Below are positions 55,263 to 63,244 of a DNA stretch of 64,000 nt, in pieces (position 1 is the first letter of the stretch; each line of letters starts with the position of its first letter). Origin of the DNA: CAZMRW01 sp964568805 (GTDB lineage Bacteria > Pseudomonadota > Gammaproteobacteria > Methylococcales > Methylomonadaceae); NCBI GenBank assembly GCA_964568805.1, contig CAZMRW010000008.1:1-64000 (forward strand), given 5' to 3'. The translations under genes were made by a program, and so were the position numbers. The notes under the pieces are model-generated. The model searched no databases. It saw only the letters and a program-made list of their open reading frames with translations, and was not told where the DNA came from.

Positions 55263-55562
55263 CTAGGCAAACAGATGGATTGAGATAATCTCAATGGTTT
55301 GATCCAATGTCAGGTTTTCATGTTCACCGACAATGTTGTGCGCGGGGATGGGATATTTCAGGTCTATGCCATAACGCCCCGCGATCTGGCCAAAGGTATA
55401 GATATAGGTGGACAGGGCAGGATCGTTAAACGCGCAAAGATCGATGGCTTGATAGTGCGGTTCCTGATTATTCAGCGCAAAGGTATTTTCACCGTAACGA
55501 TGCATCAGTTCCAGCAGCAACAGCTTGAGCGGGGTGTCTTTATCGATAGCCCAGACATTCAT
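55263..55562 (-). CDS. Hypothetical protein at the end of the nif cluster
   Basis: 99 residues, soluble. Starts MNVWAIDKDTPLKLLLLELMHRYG and ends LTLDQTIEIISIHLFA. No motif recognised. It follows the RseC-like gene by 13 bases on the same strand, so it is probably co-transcribed with the nif accessory genes. Function unknown. Confidence 0.7.
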   Translation of the reverse strand: MNVWAIDKDTPLKLLLLELMHRYGENTFALNNQEPHYQAIDLCAFNDPALSTYIYTFGQIAGRYGIDLKYPIPAHNIVGEHENLTLDQTIEIISIHLFA

Positions 55563-55575
55563 GGCGGCTGAATGG

Positions 55576-56013
55576 TTAAATTTTTTTCACAACAACGGGT
55601 TTAGGGCAGGGAAAGCGTGCGCATCGAGTATGTAATTTGTGAATGGACCACAGCGACAGTAAAAAACTCAGTACGGCGCTGCCGGCAATCCATAAATCGG
55701 CGTATCCGGCATGATCCTCCAGCAGCCAGTCGGCGATGCCGGCGCCGGTAAACAGCGCTATTAACGGCAGCAGATACACTAACAAGGCGGCGCGAAGCAA
55801 CAGGTTTCCGTCGATAGCGACCGCGACGGTATCACCGGTCTTGAGTTGAATGCTGCTTTCAACCGGAACCGGCTTTTTCCTGAGAACGCTGCCGAGGGCG
55901 TGAGTTGTACATGACGCTTTTTGCCGGCATCCGCCGCAGGCGTCTTGCTGACTCCCTTCCACCCAGACCTGACGGTTTTCAATTTTTACCACGACGGCTA
56001 ATTCTTCTATCAT
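55576..56013 (-). CDS. RseC/SoxR-reducing system family protein
   Basis: 145 residues from Met5 of the longer frame. Cysteine motif ACGGCRQKASC at the N-terminus, a Pro/Val-rich beta part, two membrane helices (LLRAALLVYLLPLIALFTGAG and LWIAGSAVLSFLLSLWSIH) and a basic tail. RseC relatives work with Rnf complexes or SoxR reduction. Near nif genes the link to Rnf electron supply is plausible, but no rnf genes are in the window. Confidence 0.82.
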   Translation of the reverse strand: MIEELAVVVKIENRQVWVEGSQQDACGGCRQKASCTTHALGSVLRKKPVPVESSIQLKTGDTVAVAIDGNLLLRAALLVYLLPLIALFTGAGIADWLLEDHAGYADLWIAGSAVLSFLLSLWSIHKLHTRCARFPCPKPVVVKKI

Positions 56014-56060
56014 CGCTATCACCATTCAATCGATCAGGGACAGATGCTTTTCGGCAAAAT

Positions 56061-56594
56061 TTAATCCCAAGCCTTGGTCAGCATGGTTAACCATGCATCC
56101 AGTCTTGCAGGTGTCAGTTCTTTCTGGTTTTCCTGATCCAGGGCCAGACCGACAAAGCGGCTATCAATGATCGCTTTAGAGTTTTGAAACCGGTAACCTT
56201 CGGCATCCCAGGCGCCAATCATCGTCGCGCCGCATTGTGCAAACCGCTCATGCAGATAAAACATGGCGTCTACGAATTCATTGGGATAACCTTTTTGATT
56301 GCCAAGCCCGTAAATGGCCACCTTTTTGCCGCTGAAATCCTGACCTGCCAGCGTCGGCAAAAATTCCTCCCAGCTTTCGGTGGCGTTACCGGTCGACAAG
56401 CCGGGCAACTGGCCTTCGCCATAAGTGGGCGTGCCTAAAATCAGGGCGTCGCAGGCCAGCATATCGGCCACGCTGGCATTGCGCACATTCACCGGTTTGG
56501 CGGCCGTAGCAGAACCCAGCATGCTTGCAATGTCTTTAGCAATCCGCCGGGTATTGCCGGTATCCGTGCCGAAAAAAATGCCTACTTTAGCCAT
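56061..56594 (-). CDS. nifF: Flavodoxin NifF
   Basis: 177 residues, long-chain flavodoxin. FMN-phosphate loop GTDTGNTRRIA, LGTPTYGEGQLPG and YGLGNQKGYPNEFVDAM match NifF-type electron donors to nitrogenase Fe protein. GGACAGC precedes the ATG at 56594. It follows clpX and the Grx fusion, as nifF follows clpX in Azotobacter. Confidence 0.92.
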   Translation of the reverse strand: MAKVGIFFGTDTGNTRRIAKDIASMLGSATAAKPVNVRNASVADMLACDALILGTPTYGEGQLPGLSTGNATESWEEFLPTLAGQDFSGKKVAIYGLGNQKGYPNEFVDAMFYLHERFAQCGATMIGAWDAEGYRFQNSKAIIDSRFVGLALDQENQKELTPARLDAWLTMLTKAWD

Positions 56595-56630
56595 GCTGTC
56601 CTCGCCAAGTGAATGTGCTTTCAATAATAG

Positions 56631-56662
56631 CCAGTAGGTGCGAATTTATTTGCACCTACTGG
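56631..56662. repeat. GTAGGTGCG palindromic repeat, copy 2
   Basis: CCAGTAGGTGC and GCACCTACTGG form a perfect 11-bp stem around GAATTTATTT. It lies between the Grx-IbaG fusion and nifF and shares the outer arms with the element at 940-984. Confidence 0.8.
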
Positions 56663-56681
56663 GACAACTGTAATCTCTGTG

Positions 56682-57296
56682 TCAATGCTGTATTTGCAGC
56701 AGCCCGCTTTCCCGGTTGAGCTGTTGCTGCTGCCATTCATCCGGGGTATAGGCTTTAACGCTGACGGCATGAAGTTTGCCTGACGACAGGGGTTTTGTTA
56801 ATGTTGCCATGACCAGCTGCTGTTTTTTTACCGATGACAAATCGCCAAATTGCGGACTGACCACCGTAATCACCAGATCGCAGCCTTCGCCGTCGACCAT
56901 CACGCTGGCATCGCTGAGGCCTTGCCGCACCAGTTGTGCAACTTCGCCGGCGGTTAATGCGCCGTTTGCGGCTGGCGCATTTGCCGGCACGGCAGTCTTC
57001 AATAACGGTAATAAGCTGCCGTTGTTGGACATTTCTTCAATGATATCGCAGCCGCCGGCCAGTTCTCCGTTAACAAACAGTTGAGGATAGGTCGGCCAGT
57101 GGGAAATGCTCGGCAGCTTTTCACGAATAAAAGGCGCTTCCAGGACATTGACATAAGCGTATTGGATATGGGTCGCATTGAGCAGGCCGACCGCTTTGGC
57201 GGAGAATCCGCATTGAGGATTCGCGGGTATGCCTTTCATGTAAAGGATGATCGGATGGTCTGCCAGTTGCTTGCGGATTTTGTCTTCGGTTTTCAT
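56682..57296 (-). CDS. Monothiol glutaredoxin-IbaG (BolA-type) fusion
   Basis: 204 residues. Residues 1-105 are a Grx4-type monothiol glutaredoxin: QCGFSAKAVG (Cys29) and WPTYPQLFVNGELAGGCDI. After an Ala/Asn-rich linker, residues about 125-204 match IbaG/YrbA: GCDLVITVVSPQF, VKKQQLVMATL and LHAVSVKAYTPDEW. In E. coli, Grx4 and IbaG/BolA are separate partners that share a [2Fe-2S] cluster. In this cluster the fusion probably handles Fe-S cluster transfer for nitrogenase maturation. Start at 57296 gives a normal Grx4 N-terminus. Confidence 0.9.
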   Translation of the reverse strand: MKTEDKIRKQLADHPIILYMKGIPANPQCGFSAKAVGLLNATHIQYAYVNVLEAPFIREKLPSISHWPTYPQLFVNGELAGGCDIIEEMSNNGSLLPLLKTAVPANAPAANGALTAGEVAQLVRQGLSDASVMVDGEGCDLVITVVSPQFGDLSSVKKQQLVMATLTKPLSSGKLHAVSVKAYTPDEWQQQQLNRESGLLQIQH

Positions 57297-57343
57297 GGTT
57301 GTCTCTTTAAAATTAAATCTATTTATTATTTGGTCAGGAGTAA

Positions 57344-57420
57344 CCCGTATGCGGCGCAGCGGAATACGGGTATTTCGTGCCACAATCATCCCGGATTCCG
57401 CAAAGCTCCATCCGGGCTAC
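57344..57420. repeat. REP pair between clpX and the Grx-IbaG gene
   Basis: Two hairpins: 57344-57370 (CCCGTAT ... ATACGGG) and 57390-57420 (CCCGGAT ... ATCCGGG, ending GGCTAC). On the minus strand the second reads GTAGCCCGGATGGAG, the same plan as the RAYT-linked REPs with a changed stem. Lies inside the nif transcript. Confidence 0.8.
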
Positions 57421-57428
57421 GTTAGCTT

Positions 57429-58709
57429 TTATTGCTGCCCGGCCTGTTGCCTGAGTTTGGTTTCGGCTTTTGTTATCAGCCTGATCTCGCCTTCCCCTTT
57501 GACGACATCCGCATCGACAATGCATTGGATGACGTCGTCGGTTGAGGGAATATCAAACATCGTTTTTCGCAGGATCTGCTCCATGATGCTGCGCAGACCG
57601 CGTGCGCCGGTTTCCCGTTCCATGGCTTTTTTGGCGATTTCAACCAGGGCGTCCCGCTCAAAGGTCAGTTCCACGCCTTCATAGGCAAACAGTTGCTGAT
57701 ATTGACGAACCAGCGCATTTTTAGGTTCGGATAACACCTGAATCAATGCCTCCACGTCCAGGGGTTCCAGGGGCGCCAGCACCGGAAAGCGGCCGATAAA
57801 CTCGGGGATCAGGCCGAACTTCCGTAAATCGCTGGGTTGAGTCGCATTCAGCAAGTCTTCCAGCGCCGGTTTTTCGGCCGGATTGTTCACTTCGGCATGA
57901 AATCCGATTGCGGAATTGGTCGGCACCAAGCGTTTTTCGACATGTTTTTCCAGGCCCGGAAAGGAGCCGCCGGCAATAAACAGGATATTGCGCGTATCGA
58001 TCGTGGTTTCGCCGTCCTTGTTGCGTTGGCCTTTGCCGGAAATCTTGACGTGGGAGCCTTCGACTAGCCTGAGCAATGCCTGTTGCACGCCTTCGCCGGA
58101 TACATCGCGGGTTCCGGTCTGCTGTTCGGGACTGCGGGCAATTTTGTCGATTTCATCGATATAAACGATGCCCCATTCGGCGTTAGCCATATTGCCCTCC
58201 GCGACATCCAGCAATCTGACCAGAATATTTTCCACATCATCGCCGACATAACCGGCCTGCGTCAGTGTCGTCGCATCCGCCACCACAAACGGCACGCCGA
58301 CAATTTTTGCCAGCGTGCTGGCCAACAAGGTCTTTCCGGTGCCGGAGGGGCCTATTAACAGAATGTTGGATTTGCCGATTTCCACATCCTTGTCAAAATC
58401 CCCCAGACCCGCATCGCCGCTTTCGTGCTTGAGGCGTTTGTAATGGTTATAAACGGCAACGGACAATATTTCCTTGGCAAGATGCTGTCCGATAACATAT
58501 TGGTCAAGATGCTCCTTTATTTTTGCCGGGGTGGGCAATGCGCCCTGCATATCGGATAGTTCCTTTTTCCGGCTCCAGTTGGTGACAACCTGATGCGCCA
58601 GTAACACACAAGCTCCGCAAATATGGCCCTCGGCGCCGGCAATCAGGGGCACGGATGGAGACTGATCAATGCCGCAAAATGAACAGTGTTTGATTTCTTT
58701 GTCGCTCAT
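57429..58709 (-). CDS. clpX: Nif-associated ClpX unfoldase
   Basis: 426 residues, complete ClpX: zinc-binding CSFCGIDQ...CGAC, Walker A GPSGTGKTLLAS, Walker B VYIDEIDKIAR, GYVGDDVE pore loop and sensor region FIGRFPVL. In Azotobacter a second ClpX (clpX2) lies between nifM and nifF; position here is the same, so it is probably a nif-dedicated copy acting on FeMo-cofactor assembly proteins. No clpP is next to it. Confidence 0.94.
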   Translation of the reverse strand: MSDKEIKHCSFCGIDQSPSVPLIAGAEGHICGACVLLAHQVVTNWSRKKELSDMQGALPTPAKIKEHLDQYVIGQHLAKEILSVAVYNHYKRLKHESGDAGLGDFDKDVEIGKSNILLIGPSGTGKTLLASTLAKIVGVPFVVADATTLTQAGYVGDDVENILVRLLDVAEGNMANAEWGIVYIDEIDKIARSPEQQTGTRDVSGEGVQQALLRLVEGSHVKISGKGQRNKDGETTIDTRNILFIAGGSFPGLEKHVEKRLVPTNSAIGFHAEVNNPAEKPALEDLLNATQPSDLRKFGLIPEFIGRFPVLAPLEPLDVEALIQVLSEPKNALVRQYQQLFAYEGVELTFERDALVEIAKKAMERETGARGLRSIMEQILRKTMFDIPSTDDVIQCIVDADVVKGEGEIRLITKAETKLRQQAGQQ

Positions 58710-59578
58710 GTTCTGTTTTCCCCGGATTCAGGTATCGGTAAACCGGCTAACCAGGCGCGCTGGCAGGTACGCCGGGCGCGTTCTTTCATTAGCTGGCGAA
58801 TTTTCGGTGTCGCTTTTGCCAGGGAAACGGTTTCCGGCTTTTGTATACTCTTGCATAACAGCACATGAAAACCGATTTCTGATTTGACCGGATCGCTGAC
58901 TTGGCCCGCCTTTAAGCCGAACAGCACCTCATCCAGTTCAGGATAAAGGGTGCCGCGCGATACCGTGCCCAGAACCCCGCCTTGCATGGCCGTTGGGCAT
59001 TCCGAATGCTTCAATGCCAGGTCGGCAAATTTGTACGGTTTTTTATGCAGTTTGTCGGCGATTTCCTGCGCGCGCATGAATGCCGTCTCATAGGTGTTTT
59101 CAGGATAATCCGGATTGATGCTGATAAAGATATGGCAGACTTCACGCCGTTCAGGAAGACGGAATTGATCGGCATGCAGATGGTAATAGATGCCGATTTC
59201 GACCTCGCTGATAGCCGGCGCTCGGCTGGCAATCAATTCCAGCACGGTATTCACTTTGCACTGGCGATGCAGGGCGGCCATCAGGCTGGCCTGGTCGAGC
59301 TTATTTTTTTCCAGATCGCCGAAAAATGCAGCCTCATCCTGATAACGGCCGCGTATCTCCTGATAGGCCTGCTGCAATTCCCGTTCGGTAATGATCACCG
59401 AAGCCGCCTCCGGCGCATTCAGCACTTTGCTTTCAATCCTGAATTCATTCAAGGCCTGAATTTTTGCCCGCTTAAACTCGTCTTTCGCCAGTTCAGCGGG
59501 CGATTTTTTAAATAAAATTAAAGCCGCTCTTAATAAATTGTAGGTTTCGGGCTCGGCAGGTTTTTCAATTTTAGTCAT
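58706..59578 (-). CDS. nifM: NifM, peptidyl-prolyl isomerase for nitrogenase Fe protein
   Basis: 290 residues, N-terminal helical part then a PpiC-like rotamase domain (REVCHIFISINPDYPENTYETA and SECPTAMQGGVLGTVSRGTLYPELDEVLFGLKAGQVSDPVKSEIGFHVLLC). Needed for maturation of NifH. Start Met at 59578, one base after the nifZ stop. Overlaps clpX by four bases. Confidence 0.91.
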   Translation of the reverse strand: MTKIEKPAEPETYNLLRAALILFKKSPAELAKDEFKRAKIQALNEFRIESKVLNAPEAASVIITERELQQAYQEIRGRYQDEAAFFGDLEKNKLDQASLMAALHRQCKVNTVLELIASRAPAISEVEIGIYYHLHADQFRLPERREVCHIFISINPDYPENTYETAFMRAQEIADKLHKKPYKFADLALKHSECPTAMQGGVLGTVSRGTLYPELDEVLFGLKAGQVSDPVKSEIGFHVLLCKSIQKPETVSLAKATPKIRQLMKERARRTCQRAWLAGLPIPESGENRT

Positions 59579-59579
59579 A

Positions 59580-60059
59580 TCAAACCTCCGGTTCATTGAA
59601 CGACTCAGGGTGCGCAGGAGCGAGCGCCGCTTCAGGGACTTGCAGGAGTCTGCCCTGGAAGGCGACATGGTATTGAATCCGCTCGCTGTCCCTGAGTACC
59701 TTTAAAACTTCGCCCTCCGTGCCTTTTGCGAACAGGATCCGGCCCTGCATGCCTAAATCGACGGCGCATAGCACTTTGTCCCTGAACTCAAAGCGGCTGG
59801 GATGCCACGGCTCGTCAGCGCCTATCAATTCTTCCAGACGGCAGCCGACCATTCGTCCATGGTTTAGAAAGTGGACGGTAAAAATCACCTGGTCCTGGAG
59901 AAAAGTGCCTACTTCGATGACATTGCCGACGCTGCCCCGGCGAATCAACAAGGCGCCGACTTCCATGCCGGGGTAGGTGCCGTCATTGCGGACGTTTCTG
60001 GTCACCCGGACCGCTTCGCCGTATTCAAACCGGCCCTCATCAAAGCGTTCGGGTTTCAT
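59580..60059 (-). CDS. nifZ: NifZ
   Basis: 159 residues: FEYGEAVRVTRNVRNDGTYPGMEVGALLIRRGSVGNV is a repeat-like SH3-fold segment, repeated in degenerate form after residue 80 (KVLCAVDLGMQGRILFAKGTEGEVLKVL). NifZ aids P-cluster formation in the MoFe protein. ATGA overlap with nifW. Confidence 0.92.
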   Translation of the reverse strand: MKPERFDEGRFEYGEAVRVTRNVRNDGTYPGMEVGALLIRRGSVGNVIEVGTFLQDQVIFTVHFLNHGRMVGCRLEELIGADEPWHPSRFEFRDKVLCAVDLGMQGRILFAKGTEGEVLKVLRDSERIQYHVAFQGRLLQVPEAALAPAHPESFNEPEV

Positions 60060-60370
60060 GTTTTGATATCGCTTAACGAAACAAACGCCGTTTGCGGCTC
60101 GCCCATCGCAAACACTTTAAACACCTTTTCGGTTTGGGCATTGGATTCGACAAAATCCTGATAGGCCCGCATCAGCAATTTGCTGTATACGGCTCGCTTT
60201 GCCGGTTCATTTTCAGGCATTTCATCGCCGGCTTTTTGTAAATAATCATGAAAACGCTGCAAAATATGCAAGCGGTTGACATGCACCACATGCTGATCAT
60301 AGTCCAGCTGAAAATACTGCAGGAAATCTTCTGCAGATTCCAGCTCATCCATTTCTTCTTCAAAGCTCAT
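60056..60370 (-). CDS. nifW: NifW, nitrogenase-protective/stabilising protein
   Basis: 104 residues, all helical, with LESAEDFLQYFQLDYDQHVVHVNRLHILQRFHDYL, the family signature. Associates with MoFe protein and helps protect or mature it. GGAG seven bases before the ATG. Confidence 0.91.
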   Translation of the reverse strand: MSFEEEMDELESAEDFLQYFQLDYDQHVVHVNRLHILQRFHDYLQKAGDEMPENEPAKRAVYSKLLMRAYQDFVESNAQTEKVFKVFAMGEPQTAFVSLSDIKT

Positions 60371-60389
60371 GTCTAGTCTCCGGTTGGAT

Positions 60390-60500
60390 TCAAATGGGGC
60401 CGACTAAAGAGGCGTCCTGGGTTAAAAGATAGATGACCAGAATGATAAACACAGCCAAGCTCAATAGTCCCAGTAATGACACATTTTTCTCTTTCATCAT
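60390..60500 (-). CDS. 36-residue single-pass membrane protein in the nif operon
   Basis: MMKEKN start, one strong membrane helix (VSLLGLLSLAVFIILVIYLL), and a short tail ending VGPI. GGAG lies seven bases before paired ATG codons, and the next gene (nifW) has its own site 20 bases after the stop. Not recognised. Too short to judge by homology; hydrophobicity and spacing support it. Confidence 0.65.
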   Translation of the reverse strand: MMKEKNVSLLGLLSLAVFIILVIYLLTQDASLVGPI

Positions 60501-60564
60501 GATCTTGCTCCGATAATAAAAACTTGCGCGATTGGATTGCGCCAAACTACCAACCGCAGATGCT

Positions 60565-61077
60565 TTAGGCGATCGAGCCAGCCTCTGCTTTACGTTTGAT
60601 CACCAATTCCAATAATCCCTGAGCGCCGATTCTGTCCTTGCTGTCGAGTTCGACCAGCTTTTCGAAAATGGCCTGGCTCAAATCCAGATTTTCCAGACGC
60701 ATATTCAAGAAGCCGATGGCTTTCAGGGTAAACAAATACATCCTGACCTGCGTCAATAATTCGGCAGGCGTTTGGGTGATGTGTTCGGACTGCAGCTCAT
60801 GCCAGTTTTCAGGAAAAGCCAGCAATGCCCTGATGACGGCCAATGCTTTGCCGGTCGCGTTTAAGGCCTCTTCCAGCCGATGCTGGTAATAATAAAAGCG
60901 GTTCAATGCCACCAGAACGTTCAACGATTCAGGCGCAAGAAAATAGGCTTTAAGCAAGGGAAGTTCGGCATCACCCTGCGCATAATTCTCCGCTGCGATT
61001 GCGATCATTTCCTTAACGCCCGCCACATCGGGTTCGTCAAAATACAGGCCTTGCGCGTCAAAATCCAACAGATCCAT
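60565..61077 (-). CDS. Helical-repeat protein of the nif cluster
   Basis: 170 residues, all helical, with TPR-like segments (LESLNVLVALNRFYYYQHRLEEALNATGKALAVI is one pair; MRLENLDLSQAIFEKLVELDSKDRIGAQGLLELV another). Starts immediately after the cysE stop. Found near nif genes in related organisms by my recollection, with no assigned role. Perhaps an assembly chaperone. Confidence 0.75.
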   Translation of the reverse strand: MDLLDFDAQGLYFDEPDVAGVKEMIAIAAENYAQGDAELPLLKAYFLAPESLNVLVALNRFYYYQHRLEEALNATGKALAVIRALLAFPENWHELQSEHITQTPAELLTQVRMYLFTLKAIGFLNMRLENLDLSQAIFEKLVELDSKDRIGAQGLLELVIKRKAEAGSIA

Positions 61078-61866
61078 CTAAGCCCTCGCCGCCAGTTTTA
61101 CCGGACCTTCTTTCCTGGGGACACAGACGCTTTCCCCTTCGCACACATCGCAATCTTCTTCAACCGTGACTTTATTTCCGATTTGTCGGGCTTCCAGTTC
61201 GTCAATCCGATCGATCAAACAGGCAATTGCCTTGCCGACCGGGTCGGGAATTAGATGATGATCCAGATCGATGCCGTGCCTGTTCTGAATTTGCGTCCCT
61301 TTACTTTGAATGACACGGCCGGGAATGCCGACCACGGTACAGCACGGCGGCACATCCTTGACGACAACCGAGTTGGCGCCGACACGGACATTGTTGCCCA
61401 GGGTAATGGCGCCGAGGATCTTGGCTCCGGAACCCACCAGCACATTATTGCCGAGAGTCGGATGGCGCTTTTCCCGATTCCAGGTGGTGCCGCCCAGAGT
61501 GACGCCGTGATAGAGCGTTACATCGTTGCCGATCTCTGCTGTCTCGCCGATCACGACGCCCAGGGCATGATCGATGAATAAACGGCGCCCGATGGTGGCG
61601 CCCGGATGAATTTCGACACTGGTAAACATTTTGGTCAGCGCCGCCAGGATTCTGGCGGTCAATTTCCAGTTCGCCCGCCATAAACGGTGGGTGATACGGT
61701 GCATCAGCACCGCATGGACGCCCGAATAGGTCAGTAATATTTCCCAGACGCTGTGTGCGGCAGGGTCACGGCCGAATACACAATAAACATCCTCGTTCCA
61801 TTGGGCGAAAAAACTCAGCGGTTTTTCGGTGTTGATGCTTGCATTTTCAGACATGACCCTAACCAT
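61078..61866 (-). CDS. cysE: Serine O-acetyltransferase, nif-associated
   Basis: 262 residues, hexapeptide-repeat acetyltransferase: HPGATIGRRLFIDHALGVVIGETAEIGNDVTLYHGVTLGG and a C-terminal tail with CDVCEGESVC. Makes O-acetylserine for cysteine, feeding NifS and cluster sulfur. In Azotobacter cysE1 follows nifV; the same here. The ATG at 61866 overlaps the 56-aa ORF stop as TAATG; an internal ATG at 61854 is possible. Confidence 0.93.
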   Translation of the reverse strand: MVRVMSENASINTEKPLSFFAQWNEDVYCVFGRDPAAHSVWEILLTYSGVHAVLMHRITHRLWRANWKLTARILAALTKMFTSVEIHPGATIGRRLFIDHALGVVIGETAEIGNDVTLYHGVTLGGTTWNREKRHPTLGNNVLVGSGAKILGAITLGNNVRVGANSVVVKDVPPCCTVVGIPGRVIQSKGTQIQNRHGIDLDHHLIPDPVGKAIACLIDRIDELEARQIGNKVTVEEDCDVCEGESVCVPRKEGPVKLAARA

Positions 61867-62036
61867 TAGCTGATGCTCCAAGTCGTTTTACCCGGGACGG
61901 GCGCCCCGGGTATTCTGAAAAAAGAACCGGGAAATCGATCGTCCTGATCAGGAATTTCCCGCAGAGGCGAACTTAATCGATTCTCTATGGATTCTGTCTC
62001 GCTTTCTCTGGCTTGTTGGTCGAGGTGCTCATTCAT
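61866..62036 (-). CDS. Small 56-residue ORF between nifV and cysE
   Basis: Starts MNEHLDQQARESETESIENR, acidic and soluble, ends GKTTWSIS. Its AGGAG overlaps the nifV stop and stands eight bases before the ATG, and its stop couples to cysE as TAATG. Composition and coupling favour a real gene; family not recognised. Confidence 0.6.
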   Translation of the reverse strand: MNEHLDQQARESETESIENRLSSPLREIPDQDDRFPGSFFRIPGAPVPGKTTWSIS

Positions 62037-62047
62037 AACTGCAGCTC

Positions 62048-63172
62048 CTAAAGATTTTGATGAAATCGGTTGAGGTCGACCGCTTTGGGGGATTGTTTGG
62101 TATCGCTGACAAAGCGCCTGACCTGCATTAATAAGGCTTGTGCCTGTGTTCGAGTGACCGGTATGCCCATTTGTTGGTAGGCATGAATGACCCCCTGTGT
62201 ACCGGAATGTTTGCCCAAAACCAATTGATGGCTGCGTCCAACCACGGCAGGATCAACCCCTTGATAATTATTAGGGTCCTTTAACAGCCCATCGACATGA
62301 ATGCCGGCTTCATGGCTGAATACCTTTTTACCGACCAGACTTTTGCGGCTGCCGATGGCATCGCCCGAGGCGCTGGCGACTTGTTCCGATAAGGCAGGGA
62401 AATTCTGTAAATTAATTCCTGTTTCGATGTCGTACAATTGCTTCAGTCCGACCACCACTTCTTCCAGGGCGGCATTGCCGGCGCGCTCGCCCAGGCCATT
62501 AACCGTCGTATTGACATGAGTCGCACCCGCCAGGGCAGCCGCCAACGTATTGGCGGTGGCAAGCCCCAGATCGTCATGGGCGTGCATTTCAATTTCCAGA
62601 TCGGTTGCGGCTCGTAATGTCTTGATCGTCTCAAAGACACCGAAAGGCTCCATAATGCCGACCGTATCGGCGAATCGAATCCGGCTGGCTCCCGCCAATT
62701 GGGCGGCCTCGGCCATCCGTATCAAAAAATCCACATCCGCCCGCGAGGCGTCCTCCATGCCGACACAGACTTCCATATTCAAACTTCGCGCTTCATCAAC
62801 ACAGCGGCTAATGCTGTTTAACACCCACTGCCGGCTTTGCTTGAGCTTGTACTGAATATGCTGATCCGACGCCGAGATGGATAAATCGACTTTATCCACA
62901 TTCAGGCCTAAACAGGCATGCAAGTCATCGCGGCGCATCCGGGACCAGACCAGCAGCCTTGGCGGCAATTCCAACGCCGCAATCGCCTTGATTTCCTCCC
63001 GTTCCGCCGGACCCATGGCCGGAATGCCGATTTCCAGTTCCGGCATGCCGAGGCCCGCGAGCTGCGTCGCAATCGTCAGCTTTTCATCCAGCGAAAAGGC
63101 GACGCCGGCCGATTGCTCGCCATCCCTGAGCGTGGTGTCGTCGATGATGATATGGCGGGGTTGGGTTTTCAT
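62048..63172 (-). CDS. nifV: Homocitrate synthase NifV
   Basis: 374 residues: DDTTLRDGEQSAGVAFS, the DRE-type motif, EMHAHDDLGLATAN with metal-binding His residues, and NTTVNGLGERAGNAALEEVV. Condenses acetyl-CoA and 2-oxoglutarate to homocitrate, the organic ligand of FeMo-cofactor. Full length. Confidence 0.95.
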   Translation of the reverse strand: MKTQPRHIIIDDTTLRDGEQSAGVAFSLDEKLTIATQLAGLGMPELEIGIPAMGPAEREEIKAIAALELPPRLLVWSRMRRDDLHACLGLNVDKVDLSISASDQHIQYKLKQSRQWVLNSISRCVDEARSLNMEVCVGMEDASRADVDFLIRMAEAAQLAGASRIRFADTVGIMEPFGVFETIKTLRAATDLEIEMHAHDDLGLATANTLAAALAGATHVNTTVNGLGERAGNAALEEVVVGLKQLYDIETGINLQNFPALSEQVASASGDAIGSRKSLVGKKVFSHEAGIHVDGLLKDPNNYQGVDPAVVGRSHQLVLGKHSGTQGVIHAYQQMGIPVTRTQAQALLMQVRRFVSDTKQSPKAVDLNRFHQNL

Positions 63173-63179
63173 AGTTCAC

Positions 63180-63244
63180 CGTAGGGTACGCATCGCGTAC
63201 CATTACCATTTAACTCCTAAAAGGTACGCCATGCGTACCCTACG
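63180..63244. repeat. Inverted repeat between nifV and nifS that includes the nifS stop
   Basis: Left arm 63180-63201 (GGGTACGCATCGCGTACC) and right arm 63223-63244 match at 21 of 22 positions around a 21-bp spacer. The right arm contains the nifS stop (TAG, minus strand 63242-63240). Hairpin potential is high. Confidence 0.85.
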
